This document shows positions 1 to 8,990 of a stretch of DNA of 64,000 nucleotides, one piece after another (position 1 is the first letter of the stretch; each line of letters opens with the position of its first letter). Source of the DNA: Streptomyces cucumeris (GTDB lineage: Bacteria > Actinomycetota > Actinomycetes > Streptomycetales > Streptomycetaceae); NCBI RefSeq assembly GCF_024295805.1, contig NZ_JANCLX010000001.1:124001-188000 (forward strand), given 5' to 3'. The position numbers were made by a program, and so were the translations under genes. The notes under the pieces were generated by a model. It searched no databases and was not told the DNA's origin. It saw only the letters and a list, made by a program, of their open reading frames with translations.

Positions 1-128
1 GGCCGGTCCCCGGCGGGACCCGGCGCCCGGCACCGCCCCGACCCACGGTCGCAGTCGGACGCCCGGCCTGACCCGGTGGACGGTCCTGCGGCTCTGCCCG
101 ACTCCGGCCGGAAGCCGGCTGATTGCCT

Positions 129-770
129 TCAGCCGGCTGATCCTCCCGGTGCGGCCGGGAGATACGCTCCGGCCCTGACCGCGGCGGTGACGGCTCCGGC
201 CGTCTGGTCGGCGAGCTCTTCGCCGAGAGGTTCCCGGGTGATCACCGCTCGGAGGAACAGCGGTGCGGACACGGCCCGTACGACCGCTGCCGCATCGGTG
301 CCGGGCGGCGCCTCGCCCCGTTCGACCGCCCGTTTCACGACGGCCTCGCAACGTGCGAACCGTTCCGTGTAGAAGCTGTGCAGCGCCCCGGCCGTGCGCT
401 CGGATTGGAACGCGGCCGCGATGAAGGCGGTGGGAACGACCGCGGCCGAGGCGTCGCCGAACGTGTCGTTGACCTCGCGGGCCAGGGCACGCAGATCGCC
501 GTCCAGCGTTCCGGTGTCGGGGGGCGTCCAGGTGTCCTCGCCCGCGAGGTCGAGCGCGTCCGTCACCAGCCCTTCGACGTTGCCCCAGCGCCGGTAGAGC
601 GTCGTCTTGTGGACGCCGGAGCGCTCGGCGACGTACTCCACGGTGAGCCCGGGGTAGCCGTGCTCGGCGAGTCCGGTCAGGACGGCGTCGCGAACGACGG
701 CGCGGGTGCGGGCGGTACGTCCTCCGGGCCGGATGGTGCCCGGTGAGGTGGCGGCATCTTCTGCGGACAA
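129..770 (-). CDS. TetR family transcriptional repressor
   Basis: A 213-residue TetR-type regulator. The N-terminal helix-turn-helix is clear (residues about 20-65: ARTRAVVRDAVLTGLAEHGY, then VAERSGVHKTTLYRRW). The C-terminal ligand-binding half matches the TetR_C family with FYTERFARCEAVVKRAVERG. The reading frame stays open further upstream, but I chose the TTG at 770 because a GGAG lies 6 nt before it and the upstream part crosses the divergent promoter. It is transcribed away from an ABC-F gene, and the gap holds two near-identical palindromes (773-789, 821-837). By analogy with other divergent TetR/transporter pairs it probably represses itself and the ABC-F gene. The ligand is unknown. 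A TTG at 776 is an alternative start. Confidence 0.88.
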   Translation of the reverse strand: MSAEDAATSPGTIRPGGRTARTRAVVRDAVLTGLAEHGYPGLTVEYVAERSGVHKTTLYRRWGNVEGLVTDALDLAGEDTWTPPDTGTLDGDLRALAREVNDTFGDASAAVVPTAFIAAAFQSERTAGALHSFYTERFARCEAVVKRAVERGEAPPGTDAAAVVRAVSAPLFLRAVITREPLGEELADQTAGAVTAAVRAGAYLPAAPGGSAG

Positions 771-772
771 GT

Positions 773-789
773 GCAACTCCAGTTGTGTT
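773..789. promoter_or_regulatory. Palindromic operator, copy 1 (CAACT-N2-AGTTG)
   Basis: The sequence GCAACTCCAGTTGTGTT contains a perfect 5+5 inverted repeat separated by 2 nt. A second copy lies 48 bp away. It overlaps the start region of the TetR gene, so a repressor bound here would block transcription or translation initiation of the regulator. Assignment to the adjacent TetR protein is inferred from position. Confidence 0.72.
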
Positions 790-820
790 AGTCGGTTTGC
801 CGTGGCATGCTGAGGGTAAC

Positions 821-837
821 GCAACTGTAGTTGTGTT
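821..837. promoter_or_regulatory. Palindromic operator, copy 2 (CAACT-N2-AGTTG)
   Basis: The sequence GCAACTGTAGTTGTGTT is identical to copy 1 except for the two central bases. It lies 58 nt upstream of the ABC-F start codon, as expected for a repressor site in the ABC-F promoter. The centre-to-centre distance to copy 1 is 48 bp. Confidence 0.72.
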
Positions 838-894
838 TGGAGTGGTCCGGCTCCCCGCTCCCGTCCCGTCCGCTCTCCGCTCGGAGGTTCGCCT

Positions 895-2541
895 TTGCCC
901 ACTCAGATCTCGCTGCGCGGTGTCACCCTGTCCCGGGGCGACCGCACACTGCTCGACGATGTGTCCTTCTCGGTGCGGCCCGGTGAACGGGTCGGCATCG
1001 TCGGGGAGAACGGCGCGGGCAAATCCACACTGCTCAAGGTGCTGGCCGGAATCGAACCGTCCGATGACGGCGCGGTGGTGACCGTGGCCGAGGGCGGTGC
1101 GGGATATCTCGGCCAGACTCCCGAACTGCCTCCGGATCACCGGGTGGGGGAGGCGATCGACGCGGCTCTGTCCGAGCTGCGCGCCATGGAAGGCAGGCTG
1201 CGAGAGCTGGAGGTGCAGCTCGGCGACTGCGCCCCCGAGGTGCTCACCGAGTACGGCGACCTGCTCACCTCCTTCGAGGCGCGCGGTGGCTACGAGGCGG
1301 ACGCCCGGGTGGACAAGGCTCTCCATGACCTGGGACTGGGGACCATCGGGCGGGACCGGCGGCTCGGCAGCCTCTCGGGAGGAGAGCAGGCCCGGCTCGG
1401 TCTGGCCTGTCTGATCGCGGCGGCCCCCGAAGTGATGCTCCTCGATGAACCGACCAACCATCTCGACGGCGCCGCCCTCATATGGCTTGAGGACGCCTTG
1501 CGGAGCCACCCCGGCACGGTCCTCGCGGTCTCCCACGACCGGGTGTTCCTGGAGCGGGTGACGACCGCCATCGTCGAGGTGGACGGCGACCGGCGCACCC
1601 TGGTCCGTTACGGCGGGGGGTACGGCGGATTCGTCGCCGAGCAGACCGCAGCGCGCCGTCGCTGGGAGCAGGCGTACGAGCAGTGGTGCGCCGAGACGGC
1701 GGCTCTGGCCGAGGCCGCCACGACGGTGGCCCGGCGGGTCGCTCCCGGCCGGGGGATGAAGGACGGCAACAAGGTCGCCTACGACCGGGACAAGGGGCGG
1801 GTGCAGTCCTCGGTCTCCAGCCGGGTGCGCAACGCCCAGGAGCGGCTGCGCAGGCTCCAGGAGGCTCCGGTGCCCCGGCCCCCGGATCCGCTGCGGTTCA
1901 CCGCGCGCCCTGAGGCGGGTGGTGAGAGCGGTGTGCTGGTCGGCCTGCGTGATGTGCGGGTGGGGGATCGCCTGGCGGTGGAGGGGCTCACGGTCGCCGC
2001 CGGTGAGAGGCTGCTGGTCCACGGGGCCAACGGTGCGGGCAAGTCCACGCTCCTGCGGGTCATGGCCGGGGTGGAGCGGCCGGATGCTGGTCAGGTGGTG
2101 AGGCGGGGCCGGATCGGCTATCTCGCCCAGGAGATACCGGTCGCCCGGCCCAGTGAGCGGCTGCTGTCGGCTTTCGGGCGCGGGCTGCCGGGGACCTCGG
2201 AAGAGCAGGTCGAGCTGCTGTTGTCCCTCGGGCTCTTCAAGAAACGTGACCTTCATGTGCCGGTGGGATCGCTCTCGGCGGGGCAGCGGCGTCGGCTCGC
2301 CCTGGCCCGGCTGCTGGCCCGTCCCGCGGATCTGCTGCTGCTCGACGAGCCGGCCAACCATCTGGCCCTCGGACTGGTGGAGCAGCTGGAGCAGGCGCTG
2401 GACCAGTGGACCGGGGCGGTGGTGGTCGTGTCGCACGACCGGCTGTTGCGCAGCCGGTTCACCGGACGGCGCTGCGAGATCCGCGACGGGCGGCCGGTGG
2501 CGGACAAGGGGAGCGAGGCGCACGCCATGGCGCCGAACTAG
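895..2541 (+). CDS. ABC-F family ATP-binding protein
   Basis: A 548-residue soluble protein with two ABC nucleotide-binding domains and no membrane segments, the ABC-F layout. Domain 1 has Walker A GENGAGKST (37-45), signature LSGGEQ (160-165) and Walker B LLDEPTNHLD. A charged linker at about 245-320 follows. Domain 2 has GANGAGKST, LSAGQRRRL and LLLLDEPANHL. ABC-F proteins act on the ribosome, either as translation factors or as antibiotic-resistance ribosome-protection proteins. Control by a divergent TetR repressor favours an inducible resistance-type role, but the drug cannot be read from sequence. The TTG start at 895 is preceded by GGAGG with 7-nt spacing. The next gene follows after 9 nt, so co-transcription is likely. 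Confidence 0.9.
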   Translation: MPTQISLRGVTLSRGDRTLLDDVSFSVRPGERVGIVGENGAGKSTLLKVLAGIEPSDDGAVVTVAEGGAGYLGQTPELPPDHRVGEAIDAALSELRAMEGRLRELEVQLGDCAPEVLTEYGDLLTSFEARGGYEADARVDKALHDLGLGTIGRDRRLGSLSGGEQARLGLACLIAAAPEVMLLDEPTNHLDGAALIWLEDALRSHPGTVLAVSHDRVFLERVTTAIVEVDGDRRTLVRYGGGYGGFVAEQTAARRRWEQAYEQWCAETAALAEAATTVARRVAPGRGMKDGNKVAYDRDKGRVQSSVSSRVRNAQERLRRLQEAPVPRPPDPLRFTARPEAGGESGVLVGLRDVRVGDRLAVEGLTVAAGERLLVHGANGAGKSTLLRVMAGVERPDAGQVVRRGRIGYLAQEIPVARPSERLLSAFGRGLPGTSEEQVELLLSLGLFKKRDLHVPVGSLSAGQRRRLALARLLARPADLLLLDEPANHLALGLVEQLEQALDQWTGAVVVVSHDRLLRSRFTGRRCEIRDGRPVADKGSEAHAMAPN

Positions 2542-2550
2542 GGTGGCGAT

Positions 2551-3210
2551 ATGGCAAGACCCCGGCGCATCGTCCTCATACGGCACGGAGAATCGGAGGG
2601 AAATGTCGATGACACGGTGTACGAACGCGAACCCGATCATGCCCTGAGACTCACCGAGCGGGGGCGACGCCAGGCGCAGGAGGCGGGCAAGCGGTTGCGC
2701 ACGGCCTTCGGCGAGGAGCGGATTTCGGTCTATGTGTCCCCGTACCGGCGCACCCACCAGACCCTCACCCTGCTCGGACTGGACCCCTCGCGCACCCGGG
2801 TCCGGGAGGAACCGCGGCTGCGCGAGCAGGACTGGGGAAACTGGCAGGACCGCGATGACGTGCGGAAGCAGAAGGCGTACCGCGACGCCTACGGGCACTT
2901 CTTCTACCGCTTCGCGCAGGGCGAGTCGGGCGCCGACGTCTACGACCGGGTGGACGCCTTCCTGGAGAGCCTGTGGCGCAGTTTCCAGGACCCCGCCCAT
3001 CCGCCGAACGTCCTGCTGGTCACCCACGGGCTCACCATGCGGCTGTTCTGTATGCGCTGGCTGCACTGGACCGTCGCCGAATTCGAGTCACTGTCGAACC
3101 CCGGCAACGGGGAGACGCGGTCCCTGCTGCTCGGCTCCGACGGTCGCTACCGCCTCGACCGGCCCTTCGAGCGCTGGTGCACCCCCGAGCCGTACGGTCT
3201 CACCGGCTAA
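2551..3210 (+). CDS. Histidine phosphatase superfamily protein (phosphoglycerate-mutase-like)
   Basis: 219 residues. The branch-1 histidine phosphatase motif LIRHGESEGN lies near residue 9, with His12 as the expected phospho-acceptor. The partner motif VTHGLTMRLF supplies the second catalytic His, and conserved arginines sit in SPYRRTHQT. Members dephosphorylate small metabolites or proteins. The distinctive DWGNWQD and GHFFYRFAQGESGADVYDRV stretches resemble the clade often annotated as phosphoglycerate mutase family in actinobacteria. The substrate cannot be assigned. It starts 9 nt after the ABC-F stop and is followed after 11 nt by the ADP-ribosylglycohydrolase. Confidence 0.88.
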   Translation: MARPRRIVLIRHGESEGNVDDTVYEREPDHALRLTERGRRQAQEAGKRLRTAFGEERISVYVSPYRRTHQTLTLLGLDPSRTRVREEPRLREQDWGNWQDRDDVRKQKAYRDAYGHFFYRFAQGESGADVYDRVDAFLESLWRSFQDPAHPPNVLLVTHGLTMRLFCMRWLHWTVAEFESLSNPGNGETRSLLLGSDGRYRLDRPFERWCTPEPYGLTG

Positions 3211-3221
3211 AGTGCCCAGCG

Positions 3222-4115
3222 ATGACCGCTGACCGTTTCCACCGGGCCCTCGGGAGCCTGCGCGGGCTGTCCGTGGGCGATGCCCTCGGCTCCCAGTTCT
3301 TCGTACCCGCCAACTATCCGTTCCTCAAGCGTCGTGAGCTGCCCCCTGCCCCCTGGCAGTGGACCGACGACACCGAAATGGCAAGCTCCGTCCTGGCCGT
3401 CCTGGCCTCGCACGGGCGGATCGACCAGGACGAGCTCGCCCGGTCCTTCGCCGAGCACCATGATTTCGACCGGGGCTACGGTCCCGCCGTGAACCGGATG
3501 CTCCGGCTGGTCAGAGAGGGGGGTGACTGGCGAGACCTGGCCGCAGCCCTGTTCAACGGGCAGGGTTCCTGGGGCAACGGCGCCGCCATGCGGATCGCCC
3601 CTCTCGGCGCCTGGTACGCGGGTGACGTGGAGCAGGCGATCCACCAGGCGGAGATCTCGGCCTACACCACGCACCAGCACCGTGAGGCGGTGGCGGGCGC
3701 GATGGCGGTGGCCGCCGCGGCCGCGCTGGTGGCCGACCCCGCGAGCCACTCCGGACCGGAAGACCTGCTGGACCGCGTGACCGAGGCCGTGCCCCGCAGC
3801 GCCGTGCAGGCAGGGCTGCGCCGTGCCCGGGACATGCTCGACTACGCGGACGCGGGCACGGTCGCTGCGGTGCTCGGATGCGGTCGCCGCACCAGCGCCC
3901 ATGACACCGTGCCGTTCGCCCTGTGGGCCGCGGCCCGCCACCTGGGCTCCTTCGAGGAGGCGTTCTGGCGGACCGCCCAGGCCGGTGGGGACGTGGACAC
4001 CACCTGTGCCATCACCGGGGGCGTGATCGCCGCCGCGGCGGCCGGGGCACCGCCCGGTGCGTGGCAGGAGCGCACCGAGACGCTGCCCGGCTGGCTGCCC
4101 GAGCCGCCCGCCTGA
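3222..4115 (+). CDS. ADP-ribosylglycohydrolase family protein
   Basis: 297 residues. The family hydrolyses ADP-ribose from proteins or small acceptors through a binuclear Mg2+ site. The metal ligands are visible as WTDDTEM near the N-terminus and GGDVDTTCAITGG near the C-terminus. GSWGNGAAMRIAPLG in the middle is also characteristic. I chose ATG 3222, where similarity begins (MTADRFHRALGSLRGLSVGDALG). The frame is open upstream but overlaps the phosphatase. The start is 11 nt after the phosphatase stop, suggesting an operon. Which linkage it cleaves (Arg, dinitrogenase-reductase type, O-acetyl-ADP-ribose) cannot be decided. Confidence 0.9.
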   Translation: MTADRFHRALGSLRGLSVGDALGSQFFVPANYPFLKRRELPPAPWQWTDDTEMASSVLAVLASHGRIDQDELARSFAEHHDFDRGYGPAVNRMLRLVREGGDWRDLAAALFNGQGSWGNGAAMRIAPLGAWYAGDVEQAIHQAEISAYTTHQHREAVAGAMAVAAAAALVADPASHSGPEDLLDRVTEAVPRSAVQAGLRRARDMLDYADAGTVAAVLGCGRRTSAHDTVPFALWAAARHLGSFEEAFWRTAQAGGDVDTTCAITGGVIAAAAAGAPPGAWQERTETLPGWLPEPPA

Positions 4116-4304
4116 CGTCCGGTGGCCCGGTGACCGGCTCCCGCTCCGCGGTCAACCCCCGGACGAACCGCCCGCCCGCGGCGCGGTGTTGGACCGGAGG
4201 GGCACCGCCGGCGCCGGAAGGGCGGCGGATGCCGCCGGCTGGACCCCGTGGCCACGGAACCCGCTTCCGGACCTCCGTGGGGGCGGCGTAATGTTGTCCT
4301 CGCC

Positions 4305-5006
4305 ATGGCCTATGAACCGCCCACCCACAGTGTCGAGCGCTCGCTCCGCGCCACCACAGGAGCAAAGATCGTCGTCGGTGTCGACGAGGTCGGGCGCGGG
4401 GCATGGGCCGGGCCGGTGACGGTCTGCGCGGCGATCACCGGTCTGCGGCGTCCGCCGACCGGGCTCACCGACTCCAAGCTGCTGAGCCCCAAGAAGCGCT
4501 CGACGCTGGCGCAGGAGCTGGAGACGTGGGTCACCGCGCACGCCCTGGGTCACTCCTCTCCCGAGGAGATCGATGACCTGGGGATGACGGCTGCCCTCCG
4601 GCTCGCCGCGACACGGGCGCTCGACGGGCTGCCCGTCCGTCCGGACGCGGTGATCCTGGACGGCAAGCACAACTACCTCGGCTCTCCCTGGACGGTTCGT
4701 ACGGTCATCAAGGGCGATCAGTCCTGTGTGGCCGTCGCCGCAGCCTCCGTGATCGCCAAGGTGCGACGGGATGCGATGATGGCCGAACTGGGAGCCGCTC
4801 ACGTGGACTTCCGCTTCGGTGACAACGCCGGATATCCGTCCCCCGTGCACCGCGCCGCACTGCGGGAGCTGGGGCCCACCCCCCACCACCGGCTGTCCTG
4901 GGCCTACCTGGACGGGCTGCCCCGGTGGCGGCACCTCAAGCGGGTGCGCACCGCACCCGAACCGGTCGGGCTGGAGGGCGAAGGCCAACTCGGCTTCGAC
5001 TTCTGA
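4305..5006 (+). CDS. rnhB: Ribonuclease HII
   Basis: 233 residues. RNase HII cuts the RNA strand of RNA/DNA hybrids and removes single misincorporated ribonucleotides. The catalytic acidic residues are in the order typical of type 2 enzymes: [13 protein letters not shown] (Asp and Glu of the DE pair), then ILDGKHNY and the [21 protein letters not shown] block. The start is ATG 4305 ([14 protein letters not shown]), since the upstream in-frame extension is poorly coding. No other replication gene is directly linked, but a RecQ-type helicase lies 2 kb downstream on the opposite strand. Confidence 0.96.
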   Translation: MAYEPPTHSVERSLRATTGAKIVVGVDEVGRGAWAGPVTVCAAITGLRRPPTGLTDSKLLSPKKRSTLAQELETWVTAHALGHSSPEEIDDLGMTAALRLAATRALDGLPVRPDAVILDGKHNYLGSPWTVRTVIKGDQSCVAVAAASVIAKVRRDAMMAELGAAHVDFRFGDNAGYPSPVHRAALRELGPTPHHRLSWAYLDGLPRWRHLKRVRTAPEPVGLEGEGQLGFDF

Positions 5007-5073
5007 GCAGACCAGCGGTCAAAACCGCCACCCGCCGATGCGAATCGCACCGGCGTTTGATAGACATCAGCCC

Positions 5074-5736
5074 ATGCCTCTCATCCCCGAGGAGCCTCAG
5101 ATTCACGAGAGTGTCCCGGGTCCTCGCGCGACACCGGCCGCAGGCCGCACCGCGCCGACCCCTCGTCCTGTTCCTGGTCCCGGTCCCCGGCCCGCCCCGC
5201 GGCGGCCCGGAAACCCCGGCCCGAGCCGCGGTACCGCCGGGACCTCGTCGGCTCCGTCGCAGCGCTCCACGAGCGATACGACGAAGCCCCTGCCGGCCGC
5301 GCCCGCGGCCCCGGCTGCCAAGCCCGCTCCCGCTGCCGCCGCGACGGCCGCGCCCCAGATCCAGCTGATCCCCGCTCCGGTGGACGGCGCTCTGGACGCG
5401 GCGGACGAGGCGGTCGACCTGCTGCTGGACTCCGGTCGGGTACCCGGTGACATCCTGGTGCTCACCACCGGGGACCAGCATCCGTGGGCGGCCCACGAGT
5501 TGTCCTTCGGCGAGGCGTCCTACTGGGCGCAGTTCGACGCCGGTGACGACGTCTTCTACGCCGCGGCGGAAGCCGACCGCGCCAAGGGCCGTCCCGTCGT
5601 GGTCGTCGCCGTCAACGGCGGGGCGGACGACGCCATCGCCCGGGCGCTGCCGGACGCGATGAGCGGAGCCGGTGAGCTGCTGGTCGTCTGCGGCGACCCG
5701 CAGCGCATCAATACCTTGATCGCCGCGGGTGTCTGA
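5074..5736 (+). CDS. Conserved protein with Pro/Ala-rich N-terminus
   Basis: 220 residues, function not recognised. The first 105 residues are proline/alanine/serine-rich and probably disordered. The last 115 residues look folded and acidic: a helix-rich DGALDAADEAVDLLLDSG, a strand GDILVLTTG followed by DQHPWAAHE, then PVVVVAVNGG and GELLVVCGDPQRIN. This alternating strand/helix pattern suggests an alpha/beta domain. The start ATG 5074 follows the rnhB stop by 67 nt. It converges with the next gene across an 80-nt gap. There is no signal peptide or membrane segment. Confidence 0.72.
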   Translation: MPLIPEEPQIHESVPGPRATPAAGRTAPTPRPVPGPGPRPAPRRPGNPGPSRGTAGTSSAPSQRSTSDTTKPLPAAPAAPAAKPAPAAAATAAPQIQLIPAPVDGALDAADEAVDLLLDSGRVPGDILVLTTGDQHPWAAHELSFGEASYWAQFDAGDDVFYAAAEADRAKGRPVVVVAVNGGADDAIARALPDAMSGAGELLVVCGDPQRINTLIAAGV

Positions 5737-5816
5737 TCTCGCACGGCCTCGTACGCCCGGTGCCCGGCAGTCTCTGTCCACGGTGACGGAGCTGTCCGGC
5801 GTCCGGCCGGACGGTG

Positions 5817-6437
5817 TCACACCGCCGCGGAGTGGCTGAGCGCGTCATGCGCTCCGCTACGAGGCGGCGACAGCGGCGCGGCCCCGCCGTCGCCGTTGGC
5901 GGTGAAACCGAGGGCGGTCCGGAGCGAGGCGGAGTGCGGCCGACGGCCGCTCCGCCCTTCGCCGAGGACCTGCCAGCCGTGGCGGGTCAGCGTGATGTAT
6001 GCACCGCAGCGCAGCCCGTGCAGCGTGCAGGCATCTCGCAGCCCCCACATCCAGGCACCGTCCTCCTGCGTCCACTGGCTCTCGCCGTCACGGCAATAGA
6101 GCAGCACGGCGGTGCGTACCGGTGTGCGGCGCCGCAGGTCGTGCGGGATGACCCGGCGCAGCTGGGCCAGCAGCGCGTTGCGGAACTCCCAGCCGTCCGC
6201 CGCCACGGTGCCGCGCCGGGAGAACGACGCGCTGGCCGTGAGCCGTTCCTCCGGATCCAGCACCGCCACGACCGCCGTGGACGGTGTCGGTGTATGGCGG
6301 TTGTGCAGTCCGGTGACGACCTCGCGCGGATTGCGCAGCAGGGGGATACCGGCGGCGGCCCATTCCGAGGGTTCGAGCATCCGCCCCAGTCGGGAAGCGG
6401 GATCGGCGGACGGTGGCGGGGCGAAGCCGAAGGTCAC
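5817..6437 (-). CDS. Conserved hypothetical protein
   Basis: 206 residues, no family recognised. The chosen GTG at 6437 begins MTFGFAPPPSADPASRLGRM and has GGGAGG 5 nt upstream; the longer open frame to 6659 is poorly coding. The central part contains a beta-rich stretch (STAVVAVLDPEERLTASASF) and an Arg/Leu-rich block PVRTAVLLYCRDGESQW. The C-terminus includes GWQVLGEGRSG. It may be a small alpha/beta enzyme, but no catalytic motif is evident. It lies 256 nt beyond the 3' end of the RecQ-like gene on the same strand. Confidence 0.68.
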   Translation of the reverse strand: MTFGFAPPPSADPASRLGRMLEPSEWAAAGIPLLRNPREVVTGLHNRHTPTPSTAVVAVLDPEERLTASASFSRRGTVAADGWEFRNALLAQLRRVIPHDLRRRTPVRTAVLLYCRDGESQWTQEDGAWMWGLRDACTLHGLRCGAYITLTRHGWQVLGEGRSGRRPHSASLRTALGFTANGDGGAAPLSPPRSGAHDALSHSAAV

Positions 6438-6693
6438 GGTCCTCCCTTCGTCAGCGCGCCCAGGATCCGTATGGGGTCGGGGGCGCGGGCCACGACACTG
6501 CCCCAGCGGGACCACGGACTGGCCGGGGCGGGGAGCTGAGGTCAATTCTCGCGGTCGGGCCCCCGCGCGGCAATGAGCAGTTGGCGCCACTGACCGATTT
6601 ACGTTGGTGCGCGTTCTAAAATCCCGGCCGCCCGCGGATTCCCGGCCGCCCACGCACACCCCGCCGCCCGCCGACGGCGCGGACGGGTGTTCG

Positions 6694-8880
6694 TCACCCC
6701 TGCACGGCGAGAACCAGCGGCAGCACCTCGCCCGCCCCGGCCCGCCGGAGCAGCCGGGCGGCGACAGCCATGGTCCAGCCGGTGTCCGAGAGATCGTCCA
6801 CCAGCAGCACCGGGCCCTTGGCCTCGGTGAGGGCCTCCGACAGCGCGGGCGGCACCGTCAGCGCGCCGTGCAACGCACGGAGCCGCTGTGCGCTGTTGGT
6901 ACGCGGCACCCGGGTGTCCACCTCTCCATCGCGGTAGGCGATGGTGCCCAGCAGGGGCATCCGGCCGATTCCGGCGATCCGCTCGCCGAGCGTCTGGATC
7001 AGCTGCGGCCGGGTGCGGGAGGCGATGGTGACCACTCCCACCGGGCGGGCCGGTGCGTCCGGCGCCCCCGACGCCCATCCGCCCGGCCCTCTGGCCCAGT
7101 CGGCCAGCACCGTGACCACCGCTTCCGCCACATCGTCGGGCACAGGCCCGTCCGCACTCTGCGGGGCGAGCAGTGGCCGCAGCCGGTTTCCCCAGCCGAT
7201 GTCGGAGAGTCGGCCCAGGGCCCGGCCGGGAGCGGCCTGCTCGCCCGCCGGGATCCGGCCCTTGAGATCGACGCCCACCGCCGGGAGACCCGTCGGCCAC
7301 ATCCGGCGCGGCTCCACCTCCACACCGGGTCGCCCCAGCTCCCCGCGCGCCGCGTCCAGCGTGGCCGCGGACACCTCGGCGGTGAACCGGGCCCCGGCGC
7401 AGTTGTCACAGCGGCCGCAGGGCGCCGCCTTCTCGTCATCCAGCTGTCGGCGCAGGAACTCCATCCGGCAGTCGGCCGACGAGGCGTAGTCCCGCATCGC
7501 CTGCTGCTCCGCCTCCCGCTGCCGCGCCACCCAGGCGTACCGCTCGGCGTCGTAGACCCAGGGCTGCCCGGTCGCGGTCCAGCCACCGCGGACCCGGTGG
7601 ACGGCGCCGTCCACATCGAGCACCTTGAGCATGATCTCCAGACGGGAGCGCCGCAGCTCGACCTGCGGCTCGAGCGCCGGCAGCGAGACCGGTCGGTCCG
7701 CGGCCGCCAGCACGTCCAGGGTGCGGCGTACCTGCTCCTCGGGCGGAAAGGCGAGCGAGGCGAAATACCGCCAGATCGCCTCGTCCTCACGGCCGGGCAG
7801 CAGCAGCACCTCGGCGTGCTCCACGCCTCGGCCGGCGCGGCCGACCTGCTGGTAGTAGGCGATGGGGGAGGAGGGCGAACCGAGGTGCACCACGAAGCCC
7901 AGATCGGGCTTGTCGAACCCCATGCCCAGCGCCGAGGTGGCGATCAGTGCCTTGACCCGGTTGGCGAGCAGATCCTCCTCGGCCTGCTGCCGGTCGGCGT
8001 TCTCGGTCTTGCCGGTGTAGGAGGCGACGGTGTGGCCGCGCTGCCGCAGAAACGCGGTCACCTCCTCGGCCGCGGCCACGGTCAGGGTGTAGATGATCCC
8101 CGATCCCGGCAGCTCTTCGAGGTGGTCGGCGAGCCAGGCGAGCCGGTGGGCGGCGTCCGGCAGCTGAAGCACCCCGAGGCTCAGACTCTCCCGGTCCAGC
8201 GGGCCGCGCAGCACCAGGGCCCGCATGGTCTCCTCGCCGCTGTCCTGTCCCTGCCTCCCCGTCCCCAACTGCTCGGCGACATCGGCGGTGACCCGGGCGT
8301 TCGCCGTGGCCGTCGTGGCCAGCACGGGGACGCCCCGCGGCAGATCGGCGAGCATGGTGCGCAGCCTGCGGTAATCGGGCCGGAAGTCATGGCCCCAGTC
8401 GGAGATGCAATGCGCCTCGTCGACGACGAGCAGACCCGTGGCGGCGGCCAGCTTGGGCAGCACCTGATCCCGGAAATCAGGGTTGTTCAACCGCTCCGGA
8501 CTCACCAGCAGCACATCCACCTCACCCGCGGCCACCTCCGCCTGGATGGTGTCCCACTCCTCGGTGTTGGCCGAGTTGATGGTGCGGGCGTGGATACCGG
8601 CGCGCGCGGCCGCCTCGACCTGGTTGCGCATCAGCGCCAGCAGCGGAGAGACGATCACGGTCGGACCGCTGCCGCGCTCGCGCAGCAGCGCGGTGGCGAC
8701 GAAATACACCGCGGACTTGCCCCAGCCGGTGCGCTGCACGACCAGCGCTCTGCGGCGCTCGGCCACCAGCGCCTCGATCGCGCGCCACTGATCTTCTCGG
8801 AGCCGCGCCGAGCCGGTGGGATCGCCGACGAGGCGGGCCAGGACGCGGTCGGCCGAGATACGCAGGTCTTCGTCGCTCAT
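6694..8880 (-). CDS. RecQ-type ATP-dependent DNA helicase fused to a C-terminal phosphoribosyltransferase domain
   Basis: 728 residues. The N-terminal half is a superfamily-2 RecQ helicase: a motif-0-like [11 protein letters not shown], Walker A TGWGKS (51-56), [15 protein letters not shown] box [30 protein letters not shown], and the motif V/VI region QVGRAGRG. A zinc-binding cysteine cluster (CRMEF..CGRCDNC) follows near residue 480. The last 110 residues contain [16 protein letters not shown], a PRPP-loop signature of type I phosphoribosyltransferases (ComF-like). I chose the ATG at 8880 (MSDEDL), preceded by GGGGG; an ATG four codons upstream is also possible. The likely role is DNA repair or recombination; what the PRTase domain does is unknown. 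The divergent gap to DUF4192 carries a DnaA-box palindrome. Confidence 0.93.
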   Translation of the reverse strand: MSDEDLRISADRVLARLVGDPTGSARLREDQWRAIEALVAERRRALVVQRTGWGKSAVYFVATALLRERGSGPTVIVSPLLALMRNQVEAAARAGIHARTINSANTEEWDTIQAEVAAGEVDVLLVSPERLNNPDFRDQVLPKLAAATGLLVVDEAHCISDWGHDFRPDYRRLRTMLADLPRGVPVLATTATANARVTADVAEQLGTGRQGQDSGEETMRALVLRGPLDRESLSLGVLQLPDAAHRLAWLADHLEELPGSGIIYTLTVAAAEEVTAFLRQRGHTVASYTGKTENADRQQAEEDLLANRVKALIATSALGMGFDKPDLGFVVHLGSPSSPIAYYQQVGRAGRGVEHAEVLLLPGREDEAIWRYFASLAFPPEEQVRRTLDVLAAADRPVSLPALEPQVELRRSRLEIMLKVLDVDGAVHRVRGGWTATGQPWVYDAERYAWVARQREAEQQAMRDYASSADCRMEFLRRQLDDEKAAPCGRCDNCAGARFTAEVSAATLDAARGELGRPGVEVEPRRMWPTGLPAVGVDLKGRIPAGEQAAPGRALGRLSDIGWGNRLRPLLAPQSADGPVPDDVAEAVVTVLADWARGPGGWASGAPDAPARPVGVVTIASRTRPQLIQTLGERIAGIGRMPLLGTIAYRDGEVDTRVPRTNSAQRLRALHGALTVPPALSEALTEAKGPVLLVDDLSDTGWTMAVAARLLRRAGAGEVLPLVLAVQG

Positions 8881-8928
8881 GCCCCCATGCAACCCGATCC
8901 CCCCGACAATGCGCGAACGGGCCGAGCA

Positions 8929-8954
8929 GCCTGTGGATAACGTTATCCACAGGC
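8929..8954. promoter_or_regulatory. 26-bp perfect palindrome made of two inverted consensus DnaA boxes
   Basis: Positions 8929-8941 are the exact reverse complement of 8942-8954. Within it TGTGGATAA (8932-8940) and TTATCCACA (8943-8951) are two perfect 9-mer DnaA boxes facing each other, 2 bp apart. It sits in the 110-bp divergent promoter region, about 50 bp from the RecQ-fusion start and 37 bp from the DUF4192 start. DnaA control of one or both genes is an inference from the motif. Confidence 0.72.
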
Positions 8955-8990
8955 CTGGCGGGGTCGGCCCGGCTGAGAGACCGTCTGGTC

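Noticed and set aside
5007..5063. tRNA-like fragments after rnhB (GCGG-TCAAAA-CCGC arm and TGCGAATCGCA arm)
   Set aside because: The arms lack a matching acceptor stem and D-arm, and the loop sizes do not fit a tRNA. Treated as chance hairpins.
6604..8940. Long plus-strand open frame antisense to the RecQ fusion
   Set aside because: It is the exact shadow of the helicase gene, whose motifs are unambiguous.
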